DNA from: Capitulum mitella | Lineage: Eukaryota; Arthropoda; Thecostraca; Pollicipedomorpha; Pollicipedidae | Direction: 5' to 3' | Length of the DNA: 64,000 nucleotides | Assembly: GCA_030062745.1 (NCBI GenBank) | Contig: CP099841.1 | Location: 7,127,001-7,191,000, forward strand | Part shown: positions 42,711 through 55,313 of the stretch, piece after piece | Layout of the letters: each line of letters starts with the position of its first letter | How positions within the stretch are numbered: the first letter of the stretch is position 1 | Program-made: the position numbers and the translations under genes | Notes under the pieces: model-generated | Seen by the model: the letters and a program-made list of their open reading frames with translations, nothing else | Database searches by the model: none | Told to the model about the DNA's origin: nothing

Positions 42711-43526
42711 TATAACCTGGTATATATATGTATATATATATATTTGTATATACATGTGAGTATCAATGTGCGAAACGTGTGTTTAGTAGGGTCTTTGAAT
42801 GCATATTTCACACAGATCGACATATTACAAAGCAAATCTGGACCAGGTCACAAAAAAAGTCGCCCTTGACCTTTTTTGACCTTGACCTGAAATAACTCTC
42901 GTATATATAAGCGTATTCATGTGCGTACACGTGTTTTTATTAGGATCTTTGAATGCATGTTTCATATAAATCGACATGTCGCAAAACAAATCTGGACCAG
43001 GTTACAAGATATTTGATCGTAACTTTTAATGACCTTAACCTTCACCGAACCTGGTATATATAAGGGTATCAGTGTGTGTACAAGTGTTTTTTATGGTCGT
43101 TGAATGCATATTTCATACAAACTGACATGTTGCAAAGCAAATCTGGATCAGGTCACAAGCTGGTTGACCCTGACCTTTGATGCCCTTGACCCTTATTGAC
43201 CCTGGCTTTGGTCCTGGTACATCCATCACTTATGTCCGAATGACGTCGCGTGATTGTGTTCAAACGGTAATCTTCCGTAGAACACTGGTTCTTTCACGAA
43301 GTTTCCATTTATCAGCGACAACCGTCGTTTTCACTGTGTTTGCCGGACTTTAAATGCTTGAAACTTGAAAAATTTCCCGCCGATTATCGATTTTTCTGCG
43401 TCAATCGACGACTTATGCATTTCCCATAAATGTCGCAAAGTAGCAGTAACGAGCTCCGATCCGTTTTCGAGATATTCAGGAAAAACAGGTGGGGGACACA
43501 AAAAGACTCCCCTTCCAGTGGGCGTG
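42244..43526 (-). mobile_element. TTAA-type MITE, family P1 (copy 2, inverted)
   Basis: Ends are CGCGCACTGGAAGGGG on the left and CCTTCCAGTGGGCGTG on the right. The interior aligns as reverse complement with 37501-38941, including the repeated TGACCTTGACC units and the TA microsatellite. The flanking tetramers have decayed (CTAA and TAAA), so it is older or more mutated than copy 1. Limits are good to a few bases. Non-coding. Confidence 0.8.
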
Positions 43527-44100
43527 TAAAAGCCATACGGCACTCTATTAAAGACATAAAAACCATCGAGGAACTTCCACATTAGTTTGCAATGTCTTAA
43601 AGTTTCGTTATGCCTCGTGTAATAATGTGGGTTTAGGATCCTTCAGATCGATTTTCAGTGCAGGAAGATAGGCTGGCACCCTGTGAACGGGGCCCCGCGA
43701 CGTGGGACGTATTGCGTCACGCCGCCACCAACTCACTTGTCAAGGCAGGAGGCATACATAGGCTTTGCTTACTGTGGGTTCAGTGAAGCCAACCTGAGGC
43801 CCCTCCAAGTTCGGGGCCTCCAAACACATTTGTATTTCCTTTGGGAATGGGTGGGCGGAACCCATCAGGATTATTTTAGCATTACAATATTCACCATTGT
43901 GTGAACAGCGTCGATGTTGCGTTGTCAACAAAACAGGCACGAGCCTCTTTTTTTAACAAAGCTCCATATCTTAACTTGGCGTCCGGACAACAGGCATTTA
44001 ATCATGTCGGGAACAAGATTTTGATTGCCCTCCCAGTTGTCCCAGTCTGCCTCGATATTGCAAACGCGTTTGGCGTCGCGGCTGGCCACGCTGCTGCGAT
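43527..44100. other. Intergenic, nothing recognised
   Basis: No exon, RNA gene or repeat that I can support. Confidence 0.4.
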
Positions 44101-44360
44101 CACTGGCGGATCCAGACCACGTACGAGGGGGAGGAAACTGTCTATCCTCGCAACCTAACCTGTCCCCAAATGCCGATTCTCACCGGATTTCGGTGGTTTC
44201 GTCTTGCCATTTGCAAAATCTACGATGTATATAAACAACTTGTTGTTTCGAAAACGAAATATATGTCATTTACATCTGGCCCTGGCTTTGCAACTGAAAG
44301 GAGCAATGGTCCCGAACACTGCCCTCCCCCACCCACCCACACACTCTGGATCCGCCAGTG
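44101..44360. mobile_element. hAT-like MITE with perfect 16-bp terminal repeats
   Basis: CACTGGCGGATCCAGA at 44101-44116 and its exact complement at 44345-44360. Flanking octamers GCTGCGAT and GTTGCGAC match 6/8. It is 260 bp, with no coding frame. Confidence 0.82.
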
Positions 44361-44664
44361 GTTGCGACAATCTGGACATCAGGCCTATATCGGTAAAAGC
44401 ACGCACATCCTCGAAATATACGGGAATGGCTGTCACGGAAAGCTGCGGACGCCCTGTGAGGTGGAAGACGGAGCTGACCTGAACGAACTGCTCGTTTTGT
44501 TATCTACATTATGTTTCTGTGCGGAGCACCGTGATGGACCACTTGAACATTCACGCGCGCAAACACGAACAGGCTCCAAAGAAAATCATCAGTCTCTTCC
44601 CGCAACAGGGAGTCTTTAATGATCGAAGTCCTGCTCCTTCCCCGGCTTCGACGGTACTCTTACG

Positions 44665-45106
44665 TTGCCGGTGGTGCTAGAGATGTTATGTTGCCGCTGG
44701 TTCTGGGGACGCTATGTTGCCGTTGGTGCTGGGGACGCTATGTTGCCGCTGGTTCTGGGGACGCTATGCTGCCGCTGGTTCTGGGGACGCTATGCTGCTG
44801 GTGGTTCTGGGGACGCTATGTTGCCGCTGGTTCTGGGGACGCTATGCTGCCGCTGGTTCTGGGGACGCTATGTTGCCGCTGGGTCTGGGGACGCTATGCT
44901 GCCGCTGGTTCTGGGGACGCTACGCTGCCGCTGGTTCTGGGGACGCTATGCTGCTGGTGGTTCTGGGGGCGGTATGTTGCCTGTGGTTCTGGGGACGGTA
45001 TGTTGCCGTTGGTTTTCGGGGCGGTATCTCGCCGCTGGTTTTGGGGGCGGTATGTTGCCGCTGGTTTTGGGGACGGTATGTTGCCGCTGGTTTTGAGGAC
45101 GGTGCC
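44665..45106 (+). repeat. 26-bp minisatellite, 17 copies without indels
   Basis: The GGGGAC (or variant) core recurs at exact 26-base steps from 44679 to 45095. The consensus is CCGCTGGTTCTGGGGACG followed by CTATGTTG. Because 26 is not a multiple of three and the unit lacks stops, all forward frames stay open, giving artefactual frames of 140-206 residues with a 26-residue period. Later units drift from GACGCTAT to GACGGTAT and from GGTTCT to GGTTTT. Confidence 0.93.
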
Positions 45107-45229
45107 CGCCACCCTGATGTGTCGAGACACGGACGCCGGTGACCGCTCCGCCAGTGAGTCTCAGACCGACACCTTTTTAAAAAAGGTGAGAAATCCCGCT
45201 GTAAGCGAGGATCCATTTGTAAACCACAG

Positions 45230-45660
45230 GGGCCCTTAGGAAGCCGGCGGGCGGTCATTTTGAAAGCTCATGGGCCCTTTTCATAGCTTTGACTGGGGCC
45301 ATTTTCAACGCTTGCTGGGCTTTGGATAGCCTAGGAACCCTTTTCGAAGAATCATGAGCTCTATATAAGACTCAGGGCTCATTTATTTGCTCACGGACCC
45401 TTTTTGAAGGCTCGCTGTAGAAGTCACCCAAACCAATTACAAAAGCTCAGGGCCCTTCAAAAGTCCCACGGCCCCTGTCGTAAGCTCGTTAAAGTTCAGG
45501 GACCTTTATGAGCCCCTCGGTGCCCTTTTGAGAAGTTTGGAGATCTCTGGTAAATTTGGGGTCTTTTGTTAAATTTAGGGTCTTTTACAGCTAACGAAGG
45601 CCCTTCTCAACCCCATGGGGGCATTTTATTAAAGGCTCAAGAACTCTTCGGTTGGAGAAC
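45230..45660 (+). repeat. Degenerate GGCCC-TTTT array
   Basis: Loosely repeated units like GCTCAGGGCCCTTTTNAAA at about 25-35 base spacing. It resembles the unit style of family X but is not collinear with it. No TIRs were found. Confidence 0.55.
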
Positions 45661-46702
45661 ATCTTCATTAGACTAGACACGACTCCTACGTCTCTACTCT
45701 GAACCGGGGCCACGACAGAAGAGCTTGGATCCTAAAACATGTCCGAGATCTTTTGCCGAACTGGAACCTTGGCTAATTATTCTATGCCAGAAACATGCAA
45801 ATGGTCAAAGGTCAGATCGTGGTCTCATTTGACCTGGTAGTCTAGGACGACCTTGTATTAGCCGTCATGAAATATAAGTTGTGAAGGGAAAATAATATAT
45901 GAATAAAAAACAAATAAAAAATAATCAGTTTTACATGATGTCATTTTCTACAACTTTCACTCTGTTGATGTACCTCTGCAGAGTTCAACATATTGCTGTC
46001 AGTCTTGGTATTTAGATCTGACCGGTGATGTTATCATTGGCCTTGAGAGCCATTGCCGTGTCTCTGCCGTGCCGTGACTGAACATGAGGCGCGGTTGTAT
46101 TATCAAACAAGACGAAGCTGGGTTGCTTTCTGACATTTCAAAGGCGTTCGGAATAGCGTGCTTTCATGTTTAAACGCACTCTTGCCTGGAAGGTCATAAT
46201 GCTCATCCTCTCTCCGGCCTCTTCTCAAATACATGGGTGGGCACCGGTCTATATGCTTGGTTGGATATGTTTCAGGCATTTCACTCACCGCTTGCCGGTA
46301 CCGCTTCTCGTCTCCGAGTATCACGAGAGCTGGCTTTGCCTACCCTTCGGTTTCCGGCGCTACAGTCGCCCCTGCCCCGGCCGTGCAGTCTGCTCTCTGT
46401 CGAGCTGTATGACAGAGGCGCACACAGCCCGAAACTCTACACCGCTTACCTCCCTCTCCCTCTCGAATATGCAAACAACGCGATGTTTGATTCGGTTACG
46501 TGGACTTTGCCGTATCATACTCCACCAGAGCAATGACCTCCCCGAAACATTCTGGATGCGCCCCTGGCGGTGCATTGCCCCGGCGAGGACAGCAGTTGGT
46601 CAGGCTCGCGGCTCGTCGTTGGACGGCAGGTGGACGCATCCCGGCCTGAAACGTCGCCGGTGCAATTGTGAAGCGGCAGCGTCTCCTGACCTCGACCTCA
46701 GC
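45661..46702. other. Upstream of beta-galactosidase
   Basis: Contains the presumed promoter and 5' UTR. An in-frame extension upstream of 46703 is open but has no signal-peptide-like start, so I do not include it. Confidence 0.4.
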
Positions 46703-48849
46703 ATGACGCCGCCCCCGCTGCTTTTGCTGCCGCTGCTGCTGCTGGTGATGATGTCAGCGGGCCCGAGCGCCGGCGTGCAGACGTTCCAGCGCCGCTCCTT
46801 CACGGTCGGCCCGGACTCGTTCCTGCTGGACGGCCAGCCGTTCCGCTACGTGTCCGGCTCGATGCACTACGTCAGGGTGCCGCGCGCCTACTGGCGGGAC
46901 CGGCTGACGCGCCTGCGCGCCGCCGGCGTCAGCGCGCTCCAGACGTACATCGAGTGGAGCTCCCACCAGCCGGAGGAGGGCGCTCCCGCCGACTTCAGCG
47001 GCCAGCGGGACCTGGAGGCGTTCGTGCGGCTGGCGCAGGAGCTGGGCCTGCTGGTGATCCTGCGGCCGGGGCCGTACATCGACGCCGAGCGCGACCTGGG
47101 CGGCCTGCCCTACTGGCTGCTGCGGCGCCGCGGCGTCCGGCTGCGCACCACCGACCGGCGCTTCATGACCGCCGTGGAGGCCTGGTTCGACCAGCTGCTG
47201 CCGCGCGTCCGGCCGCTGCTCTACGTCAACGGCGGGCCCGTCATCATGGTGCAGGTCAGCCAACGGGCCGGGGCTGACGCATTGCTGAAGTTCGACTGTT
47301 TTTTTGGAACTTGCTTTTTGTAGGAGATGTCTGCAGTGAGGCAGTCGCCTTTACCTCAGTTATTTTACCCCATTTTGAGGCATTAGCTAGTATTAGGCCA
47401 ATAGGTCACATATTTTTGACGGTTTTGAGTATCATTCTTCTGATTCAACGCCTTCATCAACAACTCAACGCCTTGATCGGGTTCTTTGTTCCGTCGCAGG
47501 TGGAGAATGAGTACGGCAGTTACAGCGCGTGCGACGCGGCGTACATGACTCAGCTCCGGGACGCCTTGCGCCAGCACCTGGGCGACGACGTCCTGCTCTT
47601 CACCACGGACGGCGATAATGAGAAAGACCTGAAGTGCGGCACTGTGGACGGCGCCTTCGCCACCGTCGACTTCGGCACCGGCTCGGACGCGGAGGCGGCG
47701 TTCGCCCTGCAGCGGCGCCACAACAAGATCGGCGGGCCGAAGGTGAACTCGGAGTTCTACCCGGGCTGGCTGAACCACTGGGGCTACCCGCGGAGCACCG
47801 TGCCGACCGAGGCCGTCGTCAACGCCACCAAGGCGCTCGTCCGCCTCGGCGCCAACTTCAACTACTACATGATGCACGGCGGCACGTCGTTCGGGTTCTC
47901 GGCCGGGGCCGACATGGGTGCGACGTACCAGGCGTGCGTCACGTCCTACGACTACGACGCACCCATCTCGGAGAGCGGCAACACCACGGAGAAGCTGCTG
48001 GCGCTGCGCGACATCATCTACCCGTACACGAACATGACGCCCGTGGCGATTCCCGACCCGCTGCCCGTCACCGCCTTCGGCGACGTCGCGATGACGTGGC
48101 AGACGAGCCTGCTGGAGGCGGTGGCGGAGCTGAACGTCACGCGGACCTCGGACTCGGCGGCAGTGCCGTTCTGCGACCTGCACCAGCCGAACGGCTTCGT
48201 CGCCTACGAGACGACGGTGACGTGGAAGCCGACGGCGCCGGCCGTACTGAACGTGTCGGGCGTGCGCGACCGCGGCTACGTCTGGGTGGACGGCCAGCCG
48301 GCGGGTGTGGTGACGCGCGAGGACGACGTGTTCTTCCTGCCCGTGATGGCCGACCACGGCAGCCGGCTGACGCTGCTCGTCGAGAGCCTCGGCCGCATCT
48401 GCTTCGGCGACATCGACGACCGCAAGGGCCTGCTGCAGGAGGTGACGCTGGGCGGCCGCCGGCTGACCGGCTGGACGATCCGGGCTCTGCCGCAGCAGCT
48501 GACGGAACTGGTGCCGCCGGCGCCGCGGCCGCGCGCCGACCTCCACCAGCCGGGCCTCTTCGCCGGCCGCTTCTCCGCGCCGCAGCCGCCGGCCGACACG
48601 TTCCTCCACCTGGACGGCTGGCGCAAGGGCGTGGCGTTCGTCAACGACGTGAACCTGGGTCGGTACTGGCCGGCGGCCGGCCCTCAGATGACGCTGTACG
48701 TGCCGGCGCCGTTCCTGAGGCCAGGCAACAACACCATCACGCTGCTGGAGCTGGAGGGCGCGCCGTGTGGCCCCGACGACGCCTGCGCGGTCTCACTCAA
48801 GGACTACCCGATACTGGACGGCCCCACGCCGGATACAACAGACGTATGA
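46703..48849 (+). CDS. Beta-galactosidase, GH35 (GLB1-like), two exons
   Basis: Retaining glycosidase releasing terminal beta-galactose, normally lysosomal or secreted. Exons 46703-47254 and 47500-48849 join in phase 0 to give 633 residues; GLB1 and its paralogues are 636-677. A Leu-rich signal peptide occupies residues 1-24. GH35 landmarks: SGSMHYVRVPRAYWRDRL (51-68), LRPGPYIDAE (120-129), the acid/base Glu in VENEYGSY (E188), the nucleophile Glu in NSEFYPGWLNHWG (E269), MMHGGTSFGF and TSYDYDAPISESG. C-terminal beta domains include VNLGRYWPAAGPQ. The junction falls between IMVQ and VENEY, exactly as family continuity requires; the donor is AG|GTCAGC and the acceptor CGCAG|GTGG. Odd: the almost invariant C and W of the PYICAEW motif are D127 and R130 here. 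Both catalytic glutamates are kept. It could be GLB1 or a GLB1L paralogue. Confidence 0.94.
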
Positions 48850-49121
48850 GGGGATCGGTGACATTTGGTTGAAGGGGCAGGGTCCTCTATCACGCAACAT
48901 TAGCTCAGCATTACACTAATTACAGGGACGCAGTACGTAAAGAAATCGGATGATATTGTTTTAAATATGTATATATTTCCTTCGCTGAAGTCGTAAGGAT
49001 CTGATTCAACTGCGGAGACGTTTACGATTAGCAGAGGCCAGCATCAGAATAACATCAAGTCAGTGGTGGTTCCGGACCGGCAACAGGATTTGCATCATAG
49101 GGCCGGCGTCAGGGGAAGTAC
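48850..49121. other. 3' flank of beta-galactosidase
   Basis: AT-rich sequence probably containing the 3' UTR; no canonical AATAAA near the stop. Confidence 0.4.
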
Positions 49122-50646
49122 CAGGCACGTAGCCATAATTTTCCTGGGGAATGCCATATTTTGTCATACGCCACTGGCATATGACAAAATTTGTAGGAAA
49201 AGCGGCAATTTCATGTAAATGGCATTATATTTAATCCGGCACCGCCTGGGGGGTGTCGGGAAGGGCACCCCTCGATTTTTCTTGAAAAATTTCTGAACCG
49301 TTAGTCAGCCAAGCCACATTTTCAGTATCTGTTCATCAATCAATTTTACACATCTTGACATCAAAATCATTTCCACGCTAGGCCAGCGCACGGATATGTG
49401 ACGTCATACGTGGACCCTTGAATGCATGTTTTCGTCTCTCCGGACGGTGACGCGAACGTGCTTCGTTTTTTGATGATATTCGCGAATACAGTGCATGAAT
49501 TATTTGAATTTAAACAGGAAGCAGTCCCCGAAAAGATATACAACAGCGACACGTCAACATTAAAGGTCATGCTAGGTCACATGCATGATGGCAACTGGGC
49601 TAATCTGAACTATGGTTGATAGAAGTGGCTGCCGCTGACTGTCCCCATCGTTCAAACCAGACAAGTAAATCTATATCCGACTCTTAGAGAGCTTCACCAA
49701 ATGGTGACGTCATGCCAGGTCACGCCATAGGTAGCCGTCAAAACAAAATGAAATCCAGCATTGCCTGTGGAAGATCGTTCAGTAGCAACAGAAAGCAATT
49801 ATTGTTCCTAGTAAGAAAAAGAAAAATGGCCATCTGTCCTGACCTGGTTTGACTTTGACCCGATAAAGGGCATACAACGCAAATTGAATTATCACAAGAT
49901 GCCATTTCAGTTCTGTACTGGACGCAGTTAAGATTCGCAACAAGTGATTATTGCTCTTCGTCAGGAAGAGTAATGCAGCCTTGTCTGACGTGACCTAGAC
50001 TGACCTGGAGTGGATGAAAAGCAGGCAATGTAAACGTGATCATCAGAGGCTTCACTTCTGTCCTTTCTGTCACGTGGATCAAAACGGCTGCGATTAAATA
50101 TCAGTCTTTGGCACAAAAAGTAAGATAGTATTTCACCTAACCCAGGTTGACCTTGACCTCACATTTTTGAAGATTTTGGTATGTTTCTAATGCAGAAGTT
50201 GTGGCCTTTGTTTGACACTCAGTTAAAGGCTGTAAGACCAGTATTGCCAATGATATGATATACAAACCAATGTCAGTCTTTCCGACGTTGTGCTATGTGT
50301 TTTACGTGACCTGCTACGTCACCAGGCTTGTGACCAGAACTAACATAACATTGTCCGAACTGTAAGACTCAGGGCTATCGATTTGCGATAGACCGATTCA
50401 GATCCGATGATTGGATCCTGAGATAACAGGAGAGTGCCCTTTTTGACACCCTTAGGCGGTTGCGGGTACAAAAACACGCCGGTCGGTGCCGGGTTAACGC
50501 ACAAGAAAAACATAAAATGTTTCTTTTTGCATCCTATATATGATCATTGTTCCGTATTCCTGCAAAATCGCCAAATATCTGATGTAGACAGCTTGGCTCG
50601 GGGGTGGGGAGGGCATGGTCCCATGGACCCCCTGGTTACGTGCCTG
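49122..50646 (-). mobile_element. hAT-like MITE, family A, split by a second transposon
   Basis: Left part 49122-49234 and right part 50498-50646 together (262 bp) match the reverse complement of family A at 15183 and 51671. Outer ends are CAGGCACGTAGCCA and the inverse CTGGTTACGTGCCTG. The flanking octamers GGAAGTAC (49114-49121) and GGAAGTAC (50647-50654) are identical, a perfect 8-bp duplication. This proves that the two halves were one insertion. Confidence 0.93.
49235..50493 (+). mobile_element. TTAA-flanked MITE, family P2 (copy 1)
   Basis: Exact TTAA on each side (49231-49234, 50494-50497). Ends are TCCGGCACCGCC on the left and the inverse GGTCGGTGCCGGG on the right, with GGTGTC/GACACC further in. 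It is 1259 bp. The interior has spaced TGACCTGACCTGG / TGACCTTGACC words and aligns collinearly with about 57095-58866. piggyBac-type target; no transposase. Confidence 0.9.
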
Positions 50647-50654
50647 GGAAGTAC

Positions 50655-51670
50655 ATGCATTATTAGCTCTCTGTCACACGTTTTATCATTCACACTGTAA
50701 GTATTTTCAGCAGACTTGGGATGTCAAGACTGTTACACCAACCGCAGCCGTCATGCAGACTGTAGTGATATTGAAGCTCTATTTTCCCAAGGATAGGTAC
50801 CAGGTTTCTTTATTTGTTGATAAGTCGATACTCTGAGATTGCTTGGTTTTTACGACGCCAGCATTGTTTGACGTCACAAGCGTTCCAGCTTTGTCGCGAC
50901 TCATTTTCTCGTTGGTGACATCAGAACGGGCCGCATACAGCATAGCAAACTGCAACGAGACGCGCAACTTATGAAGAAGGCTACCTGTAACGCCTTGGCA
51001 TTCTTCGAGTTCAGTAGCATTTCCACGTATTTCTCATGGATGTACTCATGGAGGAAGTTACAGCAGTTGCGGATTAGGGGCAAGGCCGAAATTGGCGGTT
51101 ACATGGAAACTGCTTGTCATCGCTTAGTAACATTAACTGGTATTTAAAAGACCTGAAAGGTAGACAAGGGCAAAGGAAGGTTGTATCTAGAGTGAGGACG
51201 CCTTTGAGCGGACCCCATACAATTTATCACATACTCTTACAACCGATAACTTATGAGGTACTCCTACAGCCGATAACTTATGAGATACTATTACAACCGA
51301 TGGTTTTATTACAATTTGTTACAACAATATATTATAACCGATGGTCATGTTAGGATGTGACTACTTTTCGAGTAGAGAATATCGACGTATTTTGCCGCTT
51401 TGATGGCATGTTTTGAGTGAATCAAGAGCCACTTAACCAGTGTTCAAGGACGAGCGAAATCGTCCGAAATATGTGATCTGATTTTTTATCGAGATGGACC
51501 TTGCTTCAGTGTTATCCGAAAAAGTCGAAATCACAGAAATCAAAAGGGCTACAGAAACACAGTATCGTATAGAACTTGCTCATGTCATTCTCTTTACTGA
51601 GACGATATTTTTACATTTTCTTTAGGCTGATTTTGACACCTGACTGCTTGAGTGAACATGGTTCCTTGAG
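50655..51670. other. Intergenic with a short direct repeat
   Basis: At about 51225-51350 a unit of about 26 bases (TTACAACCGATAACTTATGAG-like) occurs two to three times, then degrades. No gene is recognised. Confidence 0.45.
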
Positions 51671-51942
51671 CAGGGACGTAGCCAGGGGCGGAGGGGGGGG
51701 GGCATGAGGGCCATGCCCCACTGAGCCAAGCGGTCTACACTACATATATAGCGATTTCGCTGGAATACGGAAAGTGATTATATGTGTCTTGCAAAAACAA
51801 ACATCATAAGTTTTCCTGTGCGTGAAATATGACGTAAATTACATAAAATTGGCGCTTTTTCTATAAGTTTTGCCATATGCCAGTGGTATATGACAAAATT
51901 TGACATTTGCCCACCCCCTCTGAGTGGCTGGCTACGTGCCTG
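51671..51942 (+). mobile_element. hAT-like MITE, family A (intact copy)
   Basis: Starts CAGGGACGTAGCCAG and ends CTGGCTACGTGCCTG. It is flanked by identical octamers TCCTTGAG at 51663-51670 and 51943-51950. At 272 bp it is the best-preserved copy in the window and fixes the family limits. Confidence 0.95.
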
Positions 51943-51950
51943 TCCTTGAG

Positions 51951-54900
51951 ACACTGCTAAAGCTTCGAGAAAAATGAGCACGAAGCCACCGCCACATGGC
52001 ACTCAAAATAACAAATGTCCTTCATGTCGTGCAAAAAATATGGGGGGGGGGGTAGCAAGTGTTCAGCTGCGAAGAATAAATGGCGGGCAAAAAAGATCCG
52101 GCTGAAATGTGGAGGTTGCAAACGCTTGGCCCCGGAGGTGCCCAGCAACTACAGTGATCGTTCTCGATTCGTACACAATCTTTCACGCAGATAAAAACTG
52201 AATCTTGCTGTGTGATGTGTCCGCGACGCCCACATCATCCAAGACGCGTCAGCGTCGAGCTCGTGCGTCGGGAGAAGCGCAAGTCCTGACTCGTGGCGTT
52301 CGAGCGGTGTTGGCCTGCGCTCGGAGCCGCCGTCCGGACTTGATCCTTGGCTGCTGGCACGGCACGCGGGCAGCGGACGAAACGTGCCGCAAGGCGAAGT
52401 ACGCAACAGTGGGACTGGTTTTTCCGTATTATTTACCATATGACCTCCACTGGTGAATACGACCATCACTGCAGACGTAATCATGTGTGAAACATCCCCA
52501 TTTGGTGTTTTCGTTCGAGTTCAAAACATATCTTGCTTGTTTATAATGTTCAGTTTTTTTTCTTGCAGTACGAAACGCGACGTGGATCTCGATATGTTTA
52601 AGAGCTTGCGAAAAATAAAGGCAATAACGAAGGACGCTTTTTTATTCATTTGCTAACTGTGGGATCCCCGCAAATCTAGGCCGAGCCGAAATGATAATCT
52701 GAAAGATTTAACCTTAAGCACCCTTAATGAATACCCACCAGAACCCACGGCCGCAAGTACAAAATGTCTGGGATAGTCCCAACTTCCTTTAGTTCCGTAT
52801 GCATGTAATTTCAGTTTTATCAGGGCTAGAAGTGGAGAGCACGATATTTTGCAAATTATTTGACTAAGGAGCTGAAGAACTTTAGAGACCGTTGGGCACT
52901 ATACCGGGGGAGCCACCCCACAATCATAACGTGAAAAAGGAACTCTCGGGTAATGTTCTGCATACTCAGAAAACAGCGTAAATTGCAAGTTTGGAATATG
53001 ACTCATACATCATACACACCTTTGTCTACCTACACGAGTGACATCAGCTGCCTTAACGCAAGCGTGTCTTACATTTGACGATATGCTGTATCTGATGTCC
53101 TGCGACATCATTTCGGGTAAAACTTGGAAGCTCGAAGCCAGCTCCGCTTTTCGTGACGCCCTGTCTGTTACCGGTACTGTTACATCGGAAGTACTATCCG
53201 TGCATTTCGCCAGCTCCAATATCCCGTTTATTCCATGGCGGTATATCAGGTGTCGGCCGCCGAAATAACTCTGTTGCCTGCTGCGAATCACTGCGGGCTA
53301 CCGCAAAACGACTACGGGCTCCACGCTTAATCTGCCCGCAGTATAGTTATGGTGGGACAAAACCTGCATGCTGCCTACCACGTCCAAGTAGCAAGGATAA
53401 CTTCGTAAGAATCAGTTCCACTCGCTCCACGTTCACATACACACGTCAGGGCACGCGCAACAGTACCCCGTCCGTGGCACGGCCGGTGTTCAGCTGGCCG
53501 GGAATTCGTCCGGAAAAGCTGCGGCGAATGCGATATTCCGCCAGGCCGGGGACTTCCCATGATTCGCCGGCGGGAAACACGGCGTGACGAACCGCGTGGT
53601 TTCCGCCGTCCGGAGACAAACACCCCGGACATAAACACATGGTGTTCCCAGCCGGAATTTTCGGCAGCGAGAAAGACCGTTTGTTTATGTCTGTTTTTTT
53701 TTGCTGCGTCTAACGTTTGCGAGAGGAAGTGAGTTAATTTTTTTTGCGTCAGTTATTTGTGTTATGGGTTATAAGTATGACTTGGTAATAATGTGTTTGG
53801 AAAATATGCGAAAAAGACGCAAGGTCAGTTAAGGTCACTTTCTACGGATTTTAAGCGGTGTACATGGGCCGTTGGCCGGGAATCTCAGGAAAACCTCTTG
53901 GTTAGTGACATCCGTTGGTACAGCGAGAGTTAAAACATGCCCCCAGATTTGAAAACAACGCAGCAGACCTCGCCTGTTATGCACTCCACAGGGCGTTTAA
54001 GGGTTTTGATCATCGCAGAAAGCGCCAAATGTGACCGGGTAAAAAGCATGGACTCATCATCGATTGCGATCTTTTATTTCTAGAGAGCTCCGTATGAACC
54101 ACTAGTTGCTTGCTAAATGTACTGGATTGCCGGTAGTACTTTGATATTTTATACCGAGGGATTTGACATCAGTACTTTTCAACAGTCTTATGATTTATGA
54201 CATAAGACGTGACATTTATGTGTAGGTCTGCTGCATCTGCAGCCGTATTCAGAAATTTCCGGATTTATGTGCCTGAGATGTGGCGAGACGACGCAGGCGG
54301 AATCATGTCCATGGTGGTATGATCGAGCTCCGGGACTCTGGTTAGTCATTTTGTGATGCATTATTCACTTGAAGTTCTTGAACAATTTTGTCACGAAAGA
54401 AGTTGCGATCAGCCCGGCCCATCAGGCCAGCGCTTTGCAACCGGACCGCCACCCGCCAGCAGTGCAGGGCAGCACCACCTACTGCTGTCAATCAACAGCA
54501 GGACCAGGGCGGGGGGAAACGATTCACGGAGGTTTTAACGCCCTCTTCCCGAAGTCAAGGATAGAAACAGCTGTAATATTACAAGGCCTTGATAAATCCA
54601 AAACCGGCTGCATTGTTAACTTCACAATAAAAAACAGTAACAACAAAATCGGCCACACAGAAGTCCAGTCACAGAGTGTGGCACGCAGCACGTCTGCCCG
54701 CGTCGCGCCGCGCGTCGCCGGCCCGAGCACAAAATTGTTTATTTTCTGGCTTCTTTTTCCATGCATCAGTCAGGATTGACCATGGGCATCCTAATCGGAG
54801 GCCGACCAGTTTTTTTTTGTGTGTGTTTTTGGGGGGGGGTGGGGGGTGGCCCGCCGCCCCCCGCCCGAGCACAAAAGCCGGCGACCCTGCGCGGTCAACT

Positions 54901-55313
54901 CCGACGAAAAGTCGACCTAAGTGACAGCTCAACGCTGCCTGACGTGGATGTCTGGCGTGTCACCTCCACCTGAGTCAGGGCTGCGATATGACAGCATCTA
55001 AATATTGAAGTCTGAGCCAAAGAGCCACTGTTCATCTCTCGCTGCTCGCTACCTCTTTGGTTTTTATGCGCGGCGCGAAACATGAAAAGACATTTAGTGG
55101 ATGGAGGTGAACTTAATACCTAATATATATATAATTAATACCTAACCTTAGCTTAATAATATATTAAACAGTACATTAGCAAGTCTGGTAAAAACTTTCT
55201 TGGAGACCCAGCGGCACACCCAAGGTTTTCATAAGCGGGAGGCAGGCTAGGCCTTCGTCCGAAGGGCCTCCTCGTTCGGCAACATGCACTGAGTTTGCTT
55301 CACGAACAGAAAA

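Noticed and set aside
44619..45239. 206-codon open frame of repeated 26-residue units
   Set aside because: It is a translation of the 26-bp minisatellite, and all three forward frames are equally open.
53010..53291. Protein-like minus-strand frame
   Set aside because: A possible donor follows it, but no family resemblance or neighbouring exon supports a gene.
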